From Pseudescherichia sp031979925 (GTDB lineage: Bacteria > Pseudomonadota > Gammaproteobacteria > Enterobacterales > Enterobacteriaceae): a stretch of DNA of 64,000 nucleotides. A program made the position numbers and the translations under genes. Below are positions 1 to 7,669 of this stretch, piece by piece. The first letter of the stretch is position 1. Every line of letters starts with the position of its first letter. The stretch is from the NCBI RefSeq assembly GCF_031979925.1, contig NZ_DALZFB010000007.1:165187-229186 (forward strand), written 5' to 3'. Under the pieces are notes generated by a model. The model worked only from the letters and a program-made list of their open reading frames with translations. It was not told the DNA's origin and made no database searches.

Positions 1-321
1 CAGTGCGGCAAGGCGCTGAAAATCGGCGTCCGGCTGCCAGCCTGCGTACATGGGGAATTTGCCCATCGGTACGCTGGGCGGTGCGTCGGTCGGTTCGCCA
101 TAAAACTGCTGATCGAGCGCGATATCGCTGGCCGGGCGCTGCAGTCGGGCTTCCAGTTCCAGCAGCTGGGCCAGGCGCGCAGGCGTCAGGGCATAAAACG
201 CCGGGGCGTTATCAGCAAAAACGGCCACCGTCCCCTCAAGGGACTGGGTCAGGACGCGGGCGTGATCGTGCATAAACGCGTCGATACCGATGACATTGGT
301 GGAGAGGATTCTGGAAGACAT
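1..321 (-). CDS. dnaT: primosomal protein DnaT (primosomal protein I), 3' part cut by window edge
   Basis: The reverse strand from the ATG at 321 reads 107 codons to the window edge with no stop. It begins MSSRILSTNVIGIDAFMHDH and contains VPMGKFPMYAGWQPDADFQR, which matches E. coli DnaT closely. DnaT helps PriA/PriB load DnaC-DnaB during replication restart. The missing C-terminal part (about 70 residues in E. coli) and dnaC should lie just outside the window. In E. coli the next gene upstream is yjjB; here three unrelated genes (ohr, ohrR, a TetR gene) lie between. Identification is from remembered protein similarity and synteny. Confidence 0.95.
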   Translation of the reverse strand, partial: MSSRILSTNVIGIDAFMHDHARVLTQSLEGTVAVFADNAPAFYALTPARLAQLLELEARLQRPASDIALDQQFYGEPTDAPPSVPMGKFPMYAGWQPDADFQRLAAL

Positions 322-402
322 AGCGCTATCTCAAGCTAAAAACAGAGCGGAAAGATCCGCGGGTGATATGTGCTCATAGTAGCACAGAGAGGGGGTGCTT
401 TT

Positions 403-432
403 ATAGGCCAGGCAAGCGTCGCGCCGCCCGGC
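403..432. repeat. REP-like element
   Basis: The sequence taggccaggcaagcg followed by cgccgcccggc has the form of an enterobacterial REP palindrome, with one imperfect arm. It lies downstream of ohr, between the 3' end of ohr and the 5' end of dnaT. A small hairpin (tgtgct/agcaca) follows at about 369-386 and may contribute to stopping ohr transcription. Confidence 0.6.
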
Positions 433-444
433 CTTGCGAACGTC

Positions 445-873
445 TTAGGCGATAATGTTCAGCGTCACGTCGATGTTGTTACGGGTGGCGTTAGAGTAAG
501 GGCAGACGATATGCGCTGCGTCGACCAGCTTCTGCGCTTCGGCCGCGTCCATACCCGGCAGGTGAATATTCAGCTTAGCTTCGATACCAAAACCGGTCGG
601 CAGCGGCCCGATACCGACTTCGCCTTCTACAAAGGCCTCTTTCGGCATGGCGATCTTGTCGCGGCCAGCAACAAATTTCATTGCGCCGAGGAAGCAGGCG
701 GAGTAGCCCGCAGCAAACAGCTGCTCCGGGTTAGTGACGTTGCCGCCCATGCCGCCCATCTCTTTCGGTACGCCCAGCTGTACGTCCAGCACGCCGTCGG
801 AGGAGGTTGCACGGCCGTCACGGCCACCGGTTGCTTTGGCTTTTGCGGTGTAAACTACTTTTTCTAAAGACAT
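445..873 (-). CDS. ohr: organic hydroperoxide resistance protein (Ohr, OsmC superfamily)
   Basis: A 142-residue protein, the usual Ohr length. It is a thiol peroxidase that reduces organic and fatty-acid hydroperoxides, using lipoylated protein as electron donor in characterised members. The two redox cysteines are C60 (GYSACF) and C124 (VCPYSNA). R18 and E50, which pair with the peroxidatic Cys in the family, are also in place. Spacing and motifs fit the Ohr branch rather than OsmC. The gene lies 105 bp downstream of an ohrR-like MarR gene on the same strand, with a 16-bp palindrome in between, the standard peroxide-sensing arrangement. E. coli K-12 has no ohr here, so this is an accessory insertion. 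Confidence 0.93.
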   Translation of the reverse strand: MSLEKVVYTAKAKATGGRDGRATSSDGVLDVQLGVPKEMGGMGGNVTNPEQLFAAGYSACFLGAMKFVAGRDKIAMPKEAFVEGEVGIGPLPTGFGIEAKLNIHLPGMDAAEAQKLVDAAHIVCPYSNATRNNIDVTLNIIA

Positions 874-915
874 GGCAGGTTCCTTATTTTCGCTGTTATC
901 AATATGTTCGCTATA

Positions 916-931
916 AAATAGCGCGCTATTT
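916..931. promoter_or_regulatory. candidate OhrR operator upstream of ohr
   Basis: A perfect 16-bp palindrome, AAATAGCGCGCTATTT, centred between 923 and 924. It lies 43-58 bp upstream of the ohr start codon, where a promoter is expected. A related element lies upstream of the MarR gene itself (1449-1461). Inference: both bind the OhrR-like regulator. Confidence 0.7.
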
Positions 932-978
932 ATCTGCTAAGCATAACACCGTCGGAACGGTGCTGTGCCTGGTGAAAT

Positions 979-1434
979 CTACGTCCGGTGAAGCTGATGG
1001 CGCAGCGTCTCCAGCTCGTGCTGAAGCGCGGCCAGGGAATCCGTATCGCAGGCGGCAGCGCAGCGTACCGATTCCGGGATCGTAAGTGCCTGCTGCTGCA
1101 ACGCCCGTCCCGATTCGGTCAGGGTTACAGCAACCTGACGCTCGTCCTGGCGCGAGCGCTGGCGAACAAGCAGCCCGGCGCTCTCCAGACGCTTAAGCAG
1201 CGGCGTCAGGGTGGCTGAGTCCAGAAACAGCTGCTCGCCAATCTCTGACACGGTGACGTCGTCCCGCTCCCACAGCACCAGCATCACCAGGTACTGCGGA
1301 TAGGTGAGGCCTAACGGGGCCAGCAGCTGCCGATAGAGTTTATTCAGCGCCAGGTTTGCGGAGTAGAGCGCAAAGCAGAGCTGGTTATTCAGGGCCAGCG
1401 GCGCATCCGCCGGGGCTGTCGATTTCGTCTTCAT
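979..1434 (-). CDS. ohrR: MarR-family organic-peroxide sensor (OhrR)
   Basis: A 151-residue MarR-family winged-helix repressor. The N-terminal NNQLCFALYSA carries C20, the position of the reactive sensing cysteine in OhrR proteins. The wing/recognition region reads SEIGEQLFLDSATLTPLLKRLE, then DERQVAVTLTESGR. The start at 1434 was chosen over the upstream in-frame ATG at 1497 for two reasons: MKTKSTAPAD leads into the family N-terminus, and a likely operator (1449-1461) lies between the two starts and would otherwise be coding. When C20 is oxidised by an organic peroxide, family members release DNA and derepress ohr. Confidence 0.88.
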   Translation of the reverse strand: MKTKSTAPADAPLALNNQLCFALYSANLALNKLYRQLLAPLGLTYPQYLVMLVLWERDDVTVSEIGEQLFLDSATLTPLLKRLESAGLLVRQRSRQDERQVAVTLTESGRALQQQALTIPESVRCAAACDTDSLAALQHELETLRHQLHRT

Positions 1435-1448
1435 GGTTTGAATATAGG

Positions 1449-1461
1449 TAGTGCGCGATTT
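1449..1461. promoter_or_regulatory. candidate second OhrR operator (autoregulation)
   Basis: TAGTGCGCGATTT matches the half-operator core upstream of ohr (TAGCGCGCTATTT) at 11 of 13 positions. It lies 15-27 bp before the ohrR start codon. Inference: autoregulatory site. Confidence 0.5.
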
Positions 1462-1497
1462 AATTGCAAGTGATTTTTTTACCTTGCAGCTAAGCAA

Positions 1498-2139
1498 TCA
1501 GGGACAGACATAGCGCAGTACCACCTGCACCGCCATGGCACGGTAGTGCGCCTGCTGAGCCTGATTATCCGCGCCCTCTTCAAACAGCAGGGTAAAGGTG
1601 TAGCTGTTCGCCACGTAGTGGAAGCTGAAGCTGCTCATCAGACGGTGCACGTCCCTGGCGTTCACGCTGCGGCTGAAGAGCTGCTTTTGCTGGCCGCGCT
1701 GTAAAATATCCTCCAGTAGGATCAGCGCGCTGCGATTAACCTTACGCAGATATTCCGACTGCTGCATGTAGCGTCCACGCTGCATGTTCTCCATGCAGAT
1801 AATGCGAATGAAGTCGGGGTGCGCAGCATGATAGTCGAAGGTGCTCTCTACCAGCTCCACCATCGCCTCTACCGGCGGCAGGCGCGTCAGGTTGAGCCGC
1901 GTTTCACTGGCGCGGATCTGGGTATAGACATACTCCAGAACCTGCAGATAGAGGTTCTCTTTGGTTTTAAAGTGGTAAACCACCATCCGTTTGGTGGTGC
2001 CCGCCTTCTCGGCGATCTGCTCCATACGGGCGCCGTTCAGACCATACTCGGCAAACAGCTCAATGGCACTGGTGAAGATTTTGTCCTTCAGGCTGGACTC
2101 GTCCAGTTTCTCCGGTAAATACACGCCGTCGTGCTTCAC
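1498..2139 (-). CDS. TetR/AcrR-family transcriptional regulator
   Basis: A 213-residue protein from the GTG at 2139. The helix-turn-helix spans about residues 37-57 (ARMEQIAEKAGTTKRMVVYHF), followed by the usual TetR linker KTKENLY and an all-helical ligand/dimer domain. The GTG start is preferred to the ATG at 2208 because AAGAGGCG precedes it at good spacing, and because the upstream extension is Cys/Arg-rich and overlaps the yjjB stop. The target is unknown. It is transcribed in the same direction as ohrR, separated by 63 bp, and may control the ohr block or yjjPB. Confidence 0.8.
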   Translation of the reverse strand: MKHDGVYLPEKLDESSLKDKIFTSAIELFAEYGLNGARMEQIAEKAGTTKRMVVYHFKTKENLYLQVLEYVYTQIRASETRLNLTRLPPVEAMVELVESTFDYHAAHPDFIRIICMENMQRGRYMQQSEYLRKVNRSALILLEDILQRGQQKQLFSRSVNARDVHRLMSSFSFHYVANSYTFTLLFEEGADNQAQQAHYRAMAVQVVLRYVCP

Positions 2140-2204
2140 ATCCGCCTCTTTTTGGCCGCAACAGAAACAGGGATTATTACCACGACGCAGGCAGAACACA
2201 AATC

Positions 2205-2678
2205 TCAAACGCGAGGGCGCTTACGGTAGATCCACAATCCGGGCACCGACAGGCCGACAGAGAGCGCTGCGACGATTGAGGTCGCCTTGAGAAAGTTAGT
2301 CAGCAGCAGGATCATCAGCGCCTCGCTGTAGCCCAAATGGCCTATCTTTACCGCGGAGATCATCGCCGTATAGGCCGAAATCCCGGGAAACATGGGGATC
2401 ACCGCTGCGACGGTAAAGACCTTGGGGTGGGCAAGATACCAGCGCGACCAGCGGATACCGATGCAGCCAACCAGCATGGCAGCGATAAAGGTGGACCACT
2501 CAACGTTGATGCCGCTGGTCATCATCACCATACGTGCGCCGTGGCCGATGGCACCCAGCAGCGCACACCAGGGCAGAGCGCGCTGCGGTACGTTGAACAC
2601 CATGGCAAAGCCGACGGCAGGAATGGCGGCCAGCAGCATATCCTGCGCCAGCGTCAGCAGAAAATCAGTTATACCCAT
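2205..2678 (-). CDS. yjjB: ThrE-type exporter subunit YjjB (succinate/dicarboxylate export)
   Basis: A 157-residue integral membrane protein, nearly identical in length and sequence to E. coli YjjB (DUF3815/ThrE C-terminal part). It has about four to five hydrophobic segments and the conserved stretch HPKVFTVAAVIPMFPGISAYTAM. With YjjP it forms a split ThrE-like transporter, implicated in succinate export in E. coli. The start at 2678 (MGITDFLL) matches the E. coli N-terminus; the in-frame ATG at 2693 is less likely. It overlaps the yjjP 3' end by 10 bp, implying translational coupling. Confidence 0.93.
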   Translation of the reverse strand: MGITDFLLTLAQDMLLAAIPAVGFAMVFNVPQRALPWCALLGAIGHGARMVMMTSGINVEWSTFIAAMLVGCIGIRWSRWYLAHPKVFTVAAVIPMFPGISAYTAMISAVKIGHLGYSEALMILLLTNFLKATSIVAALSVGLSVPGLWIYRKRPRV

Positions 2679-3445
2679 CCGCGTAGTCCCCATAACGTCA
2701 TGGCCATCACTACCCCGATACAGGTGGCCAGCGTCAACATGCTGGCGACAGCCCAGCGTGCCAGCCCGGTATTGATATGTCCTTTAAACATGTCGGCAAC
2801 GGCGTTAATCAGCGGAAAGCCGGGAACCAGCAGCAGGACGCTGGCCGCCATCGCCACCGTTGACGTGTGGGCGAAGGCGGGCAGGGTAAGCAGCAGCCCC
2901 GAGACGGTAGTTGCCACAAAGGCCGTCAGGCAGAAGTTGATCTGCGGATGCAGATGCCGATGGGCCAGCATCAGGCGTACGTACATGGCGACGCTGCTGG
3001 CACAGAAGGTGATAGCTGAGCCATCCCAGCCGCCGTTGTTCAGTTTGCAGAAGCAGGCGCAGGAGAGGCCCACCACCAGCGTAACCAACCAGCGTGGATA
3101 GCGCAGCGGCTTAATCTGCTGAAAACGCCTTTCTACGCCTCTCTCATCCAGCAGCTTATGTTCGGTCATAATGACGATGTGCTGCACCTCGGTGACCACG
3201 TGCATGTTGATACCTCGATCGCTGTTTTTACGCGTGGAGGTCAGACACTGGCCATCCTGAATGGTGGTGAGCACAATGGCGTTCGCGGCGATGGCGCTCT
3301 CTACGCTATCCATTCCCAGCGCGAGGCCGAGACGGGTAGAGAGCTCCTCCACCAGGGCGCTCTCTGCCCCGTGCTGCAACAGGAGAAGACCGCACTGAAT
3401 GCACAGCCGCGTTACGGCACGCTGTTTATCCCGATCTGCTTGCAT
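2669..3445 (-). CDS. yjjP: ThrE-type exporter subunit YjjP
   Basis: A 258-residue protein. The N-terminal soluble region (QRAVTRLCIQCGLLLLQHGAESALVEEL ... STRKNSDRGINMHVV) is followed by four to five membrane helices, with PLRYPRWLV and FPLINAVADMFKGHIN conserved. It is the partner of YjjB. The start at 3445 (MQADRDKQRAV) fits the E. coli protein; the longer reading from 3541 adds 32 residues with no family counterpart. The pair is divergent from yjjQ-bglJ. Confidence 0.93.
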   Translation of the reverse strand: MQADRDKQRAVTRLCIQCGLLLLQHGAESALVEELSTRLGLALGMDSVESAIAANAIVLTTIQDGQCLTSTRKNSDRGINMHVVTEVQHIVIMTEHKLLDERGVERRFQQIKPLRYPRWLVTLVVGLSCACFCKLNNGGWDGSAITFCASSVAMYVRLMLAHRHLHPQINFCLTAFVATTVSGLLLTLPAFAHTSTVAMAASVLLLVPGFPLINAVADMFKGHINTGLARWAVASMLTLATCIGVVMAMTLWGLRGWV

Positions 3446-3915
3446 AATTTGCCCTGGTAACGTAGCGAAATACCCATGTGGTGAAATAGAAAACCTATTT
3501 TTAACACAACGTGCTACCTGCTCGGCGCTGTGATAGATCAATATTTAGTTAATAAATTGGTTTAATCTCTTTCTGGCCGCCCACCCCCGTAGTATCGGCC
3601 TTTTACGCTATATGAGAGACATTAACCATTCATCATATTTATATATTTAGATCTGATTTCGCAATAAGTTATTTTTTTGCCTTCCAACCCATTATTTTTT
3701 TAACAAAGGTATGCGATATTATATCAGGGATAAAAGATTAATACCGCAGTTGGCCACCGTTAGTCTGAAAGATGTAAGTGTGACATACAGAGATAATGAC
3801 ATGCTGTGTTAACAGCTGTGATGTTGAGTAGCGCTTTTGTTCTGGCATTTATTTATTCATGAACGTTATCGTGATGAATTAACACACTGAGTTCTCGAAT
3901 GTAAGCGGAGGGGAT
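3446..3915. other. AT-rich intergenic region between yjjP and yjjQ
   Basis: 470 bp with no supported gene. It is visibly AT-rich (for example 3600-3720), unlike the GC-rich flanks. It should hold the divergent yjjP and yjjQ promoters. In E. coli the yjjQ-bglJ promoter is silenced by H-NS, and this composition suits the same behaviour. I could not identify a specific operator. Confidence 0.6.
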
Positions 3916-4653
3916 ATGCTGTCAGAAAAGTACAGGTGCGCAGTAATAATAAGCAGAGCACCTATAATACAATTTGGCCTTGGCGCTATTATGGCGCAAT
4001 CATTTTGTGAATATGAAATTATCTACTGCACCACCCCAGAGGAGATGACACTCTCTTTACTACAGCACGCGAACGTGATCATCGTCGATTTGACTAACGA
4101 TTTAAGACAGGCCCGAAGCGCCTGTAAAAAATACCACTCGATCATGGTGCAATTGCTTGATATACATTGGGTTTTCATAGTTCCCTTACCCATCTACCCG
4201 CTGGCGGTAGAGCTGCTGCTACGTTCGGAAAGCACGCTGCTCTCGAGCATGGAGCCGGTCGACGGAATTATTAACGCAGTGCGTAGCGGTAACCGGCGTG
4301 CAGAAATTATTAGCCGTTCGCTTTTATCAGAAAATCCTTATGATGAAGAGGAGGCAAGTGCCCCAGCGCTATCATTAACGTATTCTGAACGACAGGTATT
4401 ACGACTTCTTGGTAAAGGATGGGGTATTAATCAAATCGCCTCAATGCTTAAAAAAAGCAATAAAACGGTGAGCGCACAAAAAAATAGTGCTATGCGGCGT
4501 CTCACTTTACGTAGCAATGCTGAGTTGTACGCCTGGATTAATAGCGGTGATGGGGCAAAAATCTTAAATTTAAATCCAACGTATGGCGAGGATGGAAAAT
4601 GGAAAAAAGTGGATCAAGAAGACATGTTGCCATTATTGAACGATGCCCCCTGA
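3916..4653 (+). CDS. yjjQ: LuxR-type transcriptional regulator YjjQ
   Basis: A 245-residue protein with an N-terminal degenerate receiver-like region and a C-terminal LuxR/FixJ helix-turn-helix (about 153-208, LTYSERQVLRLLGKGWGINQIASMLKKSNKTVSAQK). This is close to E. coli YjjQ, which represses flagellar and capsule genes when expressed. The start ATG at 3916 follows gcggaggggat. It overlaps bglJ by 55 bp, as this pair does in E. coli. Local GC content is lower than that of neighbouring genes, consistent with H-NS control. Confidence 0.9.
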   Translation: MLSEKYRCAVIISRAPIIQFGLGAIMAQSFCEYEIIYCTTPEEMTLSLLQHANVIIVDLTNDLRQARSACKKYHSIMVQLLDIHWVFIVPLPIYPLAVELLLRSESTLLSSMEPVDGIINAVRSGNRRAEIISRSLLSENPYDEEEASAPALSLTYSERQVLRLLGKGWGINQIASMLKKSNKTVSAQKNSAMRRLTLRSNAELYAWINSGDGAKILNLNPTYGEDGKWKKVDQEDMLPLLNDAP

Positions 4654-5279
4654 GCGAGGCTGGGCTACGGAATCTATTACCGATGGTCGGGAAATATCAG
4701 TTTTATTTCTTTAAAGACTACGCCGCGTTTCTTAATTCGCTGGCCTGGACACCCTTTTTTTCATTGATCTATTCGCTATCGGCCATTAGAGCACAGCGGC
4801 TGGAGTGCCTGAAGGTGATGTACGACATGGAGCGAACCAGTCCTGGGCGACAGCGCATTGTGTTGGCAGGAGATGACATGGAGGCGCGGCTGGTGAGCCG
4901 TTTCTCGCCCGCGTCGCTGCACGGCGTCATCAGTAAAACCGCCCCGCTGGCGCTGATGCGCCAGCAGCTACAGAAGTGGCTTAGTGATAAGCAAAGGGTG
5001 AATGAGAATATCCTCAACCTATGGTATTACGGCCATGAGCGAGTCCTGAACCAGACCGAGCAGGAGATCCTCTACTACACCGCGTTGGGTTATCCGATTG
5101 CTAATATCGCCGTTCAGCTTAATCGCAACTGTAAAAACATTCGGGCGCATAAGTTTAGTCTGATGGCGAAGCTGGGCGTCGATACCGACGCAGGATTATT
5201 CTACGCGGCCGATATAGTCGTCCAGATGCAGCAGGCGCTTAAGGACAATCCTGACGGCCGGTGGCAGATACCGGCCTGA
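4599..5279 (+). CDS. bglJ: LuxR-type regulator BglJ (RcsB partner)
   Basis: A 226-residue FixJ/LuxR-type protein with a C-terminal HTH (about 148-200, LNQTEQEILYYTALGYPIANIAVQLNRNCKNIRAHK). In E. coli, BglJ forms a heterodimer with RcsB that activates bgl, leuO and other silenced loci. It starts inside the yjjQ 3' end (ATGGAAAAAAGTGG), so its translation is probably coupled to yjjQ. The N-terminal receiver-like domain lacks an obvious phospho-Asp pocket, as in E. coli. Confidence 0.88.
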   Translation: MEKSGSRRHVAIIERCPLSEAGLRNLLPMVGKYQFYFFKDYAAFLNSLAWTPFFSLIYSLSAIRAQRLECLKVMYDMERTSPGRQRIVLAGDDMEARLVSRFSPASLHGVISKTAPLALMRQQLQKWLSDKQRVNENILNLWYYGHERVLNQTEQEILYYTALGYPIANIAVQLNRNCKNIRAHKFSLMAKLGVDTDAGLFYAADIVVQMQQALKDNPDGRWQIPA

Positions 5280-5346
5280 CTGTGAGGTGAATCCTGGTTA
5301 TTCACAGTAGGATAGGCCGATTATCGATCCTCTTCACAATCACGGA

Positions 5347-5367
5347 AACCGGTTACAGTAACCGGTT
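5347..5367. promoter_or_regulatory. candidate LacI/GalR-type operator upstream of the EIIC gene
   Basis: Two 10-bp arms, AACCGGTTAC and GTAACCGGTT, are perfectly inverted around a single A. Each contains the self-complementary core AACCGGTT typical of LacI/GalR-family sites. It lies about 67-87 bp upstream of the PTS EIIC start codon. No cognate regulator gene is adjacent, so the protein that binds it is unknown. Confidence 0.55.
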
Positions 5368-5433
5368 GCACAGTGCAGATCGGAGGCTGATACTCATTTT
5401 GCCATTCCATTTTTCGCCTGACCGGAGAGCCAA

Positions 5434-6777
5434 ATGTCTGCCAACCACGCTGCGTTTAACCTGATCTTCCGTTTTGTTGAAAATTATGTCAGCCCCATCG
5501 CCGGACGCATCTCTGCCCAGCGTCATGTGATGGCGATTCGCGATGGTTTTATCTCGGCAATGCCCTTTATGATTGTCGGCTCCTTTCTGCTTATTTTTGC
5601 CTACCCGCCGTTCTCACCGGATACCACCTGGGGCTTTGCTCGCGGCTGGCTCGATCTGGCAAAGCAGTATGAGGGGCGGATCCTCACCCCGTTCGATATG
5701 ACCATGGGGATCATGTCGATCTACATCTGTGCCGCCATCGCCTATAACCTTGGCAAACACTACGTGAAGTCGCACCAGCTCGATCCCTTCATGTGTGCCA
5801 TGCTCTCGCTGATGGCCTTTCTGCTAGTGGCTGCGCCAAAAACCGATAGCGCCTTACCGGTACATAGCCTGGGCGGCACCGGGATCTTTACCGCTATCCT
5901 GGTTGCCATCTACTGCGTGGAGCTGATGCGTTTTTTAAAAGCGCACAACATTGGCATCCGCCTGCCGGACCAGGTTCCGCCGATGATCAAAAACTCGTTC
6001 GATCTGCTGATCCCGGTATTGGTCGTGGTGCTGACGCTCTACCCGCTGAGCCTGTTTATCCAGTCAGAGTTCTCGGTGCTGATCCCGCAGGCCATTATGG
6101 CGCTGTTTAAGCCGCTGGTGGCGGCGGCTGACTCGCTGCCCGCTATTCTGCTGGCGGTGCTGGTTGGCCACCTGCTGTGGTTCGCCGGCATTCACGGCGC
6201 GGCTATCGTCTCTGGTATGCTGCAAATGTTCTGGTTAACCAACCTGGGGATGAACCAGACTGCGCTGGCGCAGGGCGCGCCGCTGCCGCACATCTTTATG
6301 GAGGCGTTCTGGACATTCTTCATTGTAGTAGGGGGGTCTGGAGCGACCATGGGGCTGGTGATCTGCTATCTGCGTAGCCGATCCGTGCACCTGCGCTCAA
6401 TCGGGCGGCTCAGCATTGTGCCCAGCTTCTTTAACATCAACGAGCCGGTGATCTTCGGCACGCCCATTGTTATGAACCCGGTCTTTTTTATCCCCTTCCT
6501 GCTCGCACCGCTGATCAACTCGGTGATCGCCTGGGGCGCAATGAAAATGGATCTGATTGGTCGAGTGATTGCCGTGGTTCCCTGGACTGCACCGGCTCCG
6601 ATCGGTGCGGCATGGGCGCTGGGCTGGGACTACCGGGCGGCGATCCTCGTCGTGCTGCTGGCCGTGGTCTCCGCCGTGATCTACTACCCGTTCTTTAAGG
6701 TCTACGAGAAACAGCTCCTGGAGCAGGAGGCGCAGGAGTCACAGCGTGCAGAGGGAGAGAGCCAGCAGGTCGCGTAA
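5434..6777 (+). CDS. orphan PTS EIIC permease, lactose/cellobiose family (CelB/ChbC-like)
   Basis: A 447-residue protein with about ten hydrophobic segments. The start SANHAAFNLIFRFVENYVSPIAG and internal FNINEPVIFGTPIVMNP are typical of the lactose/cellobiose/chitobiose EIIC family. These permeases move a beta-linked disaccharide across the inner membrane while it is phosphorylated by EIIB. No EIIA, EIIB, glycosidase or regulator gene lies beside it, so it must borrow EIIA/EIIB from another locus. RBS ggagagcc precedes the ATG. It sits between bglJ and fhuF, where E. coli has no such gene. The substrate cannot be named from sequence alone. Confidence 0.88.
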   Translation: MSANHAAFNLIFRFVENYVSPIAGRISAQRHVMAIRDGFISAMPFMIVGSFLLIFAYPPFSPDTTWGFARGWLDLAKQYEGRILTPFDMTMGIMSIYICAAIAYNLGKHYVKSHQLDPFMCAMLSLMAFLLVAAPKTDSALPVHSLGGTGIFTAILVAIYCVELMRFLKAHNIGIRLPDQVPPMIKNSFDLLIPVLVVVLTLYPLSLFIQSEFSVLIPQAIMALFKPLVAAADSLPAILLAVLVGHLLWFAGIHGAAIVSGMLQMFWLTNLGMNQTALAQGAPLPHIFMEAFWTFFIVVGGSGATMGLVICYLRSRSVHLRSIGRLSIVPSFFNINEPVIFGTPIVMNPVFFIPFLLAPLINSVIAWGAMKMDLIGRVIAVVPWTAPAPIGAAWALGWDYRAAILVVLLAVVSAVIYYPFFKVYEKQLLEQEAQESQRAEGESQQVA

Positions 6778-6780
6778 AGA

Positions 6781-7569
6781 TTATTTCAGCGTACAGTCGC
6801 CGCACTGCTGGACATCCGGCAGGCGGTAGCGCTGACAGCAGGTACGGCGCACCAGCACGCCCTCACGCAGGACAACGGTGCGCCAAAGCGGGTTATCCAT
6901 GCCGTTCGCCAGCGTTTTGTCGAAAAAGCAGAGCTGGCGCAGCGTATTTACCCGCGCATCGCCGAGCAGCGGCTTCATCTCGTTCAGGTACCAGTTGATA
7001 AGATAGCCGGTATTGCTCCAGATAAGCTTACCGTTGATCTCACCGGTAGCTTCCAGCGCCTGGACTACCGGCAGCATCGCCGAGACGATCAGCTTTTCAA
7101 TACGGCCACGATCGTCTAACAGCGTGGTATAGCGATCGGCATGCACGTCGGCCCAGAAGCAGGCCGCGCGGCCGGTCTCATGGAATTCAACGTGAAAATG
7201 TTCCGGGGAGACATCCAGCGCGGTGTCGTGCGCCAGCAGGGCCAGCATCAGCGGCGGAACCAGCAGGCCCAGATACCACTGCGCCCACAGCGAGATCAGC
7301 GGTTTCCCTTCGCGCGGCAGCTGTGGCTGGTTGCGGTAGATATGATCGGAGTAGTCGGCCAGCAGGGTGCGCAGCGCGGCGGGGCGCTGCCACTGCGCCA
7401 GGGTCATGGCCTGGTGCGGTGGTGGCTCGTCGAGACGGATAATCTCCAGCATGTGCGGACGCTGACTGGACATCGTTTCGCGCACGGCATCGGCAAGCGT
7501 AGGTGCTGCGCTGTGCAGCGGGGCTCGCCAGATGAGATCGTTTGCCAGCAGTTCAGAGCGTTGGGCCAT
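6781..7569 (-). CDS. fhuF: siderophore-iron reductase FhuF
   Basis: 262 residues, the same length as E. coli FhuF. The C-terminus has the characteristic unusual [2Fe-2S] ligand set C244-C245-x10-C256-x2-C259 (TCCQRYRLPDVQQCGDC). It reduces Fe(III) from hydroxamate siderophores such as ferrichrome and ferrioxamine B in the cytoplasm. A Fur-box-like sequence lies just upstream (7591-7609). Its stop is only 3 bp from the stop of the convergent EIIC gene. Confidence 0.95.
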   Translation of the reverse strand: MAQRSELLANDLIWRAPLHSAAPTLADAVRETMSSQRPHMLEIIRLDEPPPHQAMTLAQWQRPAALRTLLADYSDHIYRNQPQLPREGKPLISLWAQWYLGLLVPPLMLALLAHDTALDVSPEHFHVEFHETGRAACFWADVHADRYTTLLDDRGRIEKLIVSAMLPVVQALEATGEINGKLIWSNTGYLINWYLNEMKPLLGDARVNTLRQLCFFDKTLANGMDNPLWRTVVLREGVLVRRTCCQRYRLPDVQQCGDCTLK

Positions 7570-7590
7570 AGGAGATTAGACCGGAATCTA

Positions 7591-7609
7591 AATGATAATG
7601 ATTGCCAAT
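7591..7609 (-). promoter_or_regulatory. Fur box upstream of fhuF
   Basis: aatgataatgattgccaat resembles the 19-bp Fur consensus (repeats of the NATAAT type). It lies 22-40 bp upstream of the fhuF start codon. It implies iron repression, as known for E. coli fhuF. Confidence 0.75.
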
Positions 7610-7669
7610 CCTAACCATAGGCAGGAACAAGCGCAACATTTTTGTCGCGAAATGCCTGCCGGGTTCCGT

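Noticed and set aside
5280..5310. Terminator after bglJ
   Set aside because: There is a gtgaat/attcac repeat but the stem is weak and no T-tract follows.
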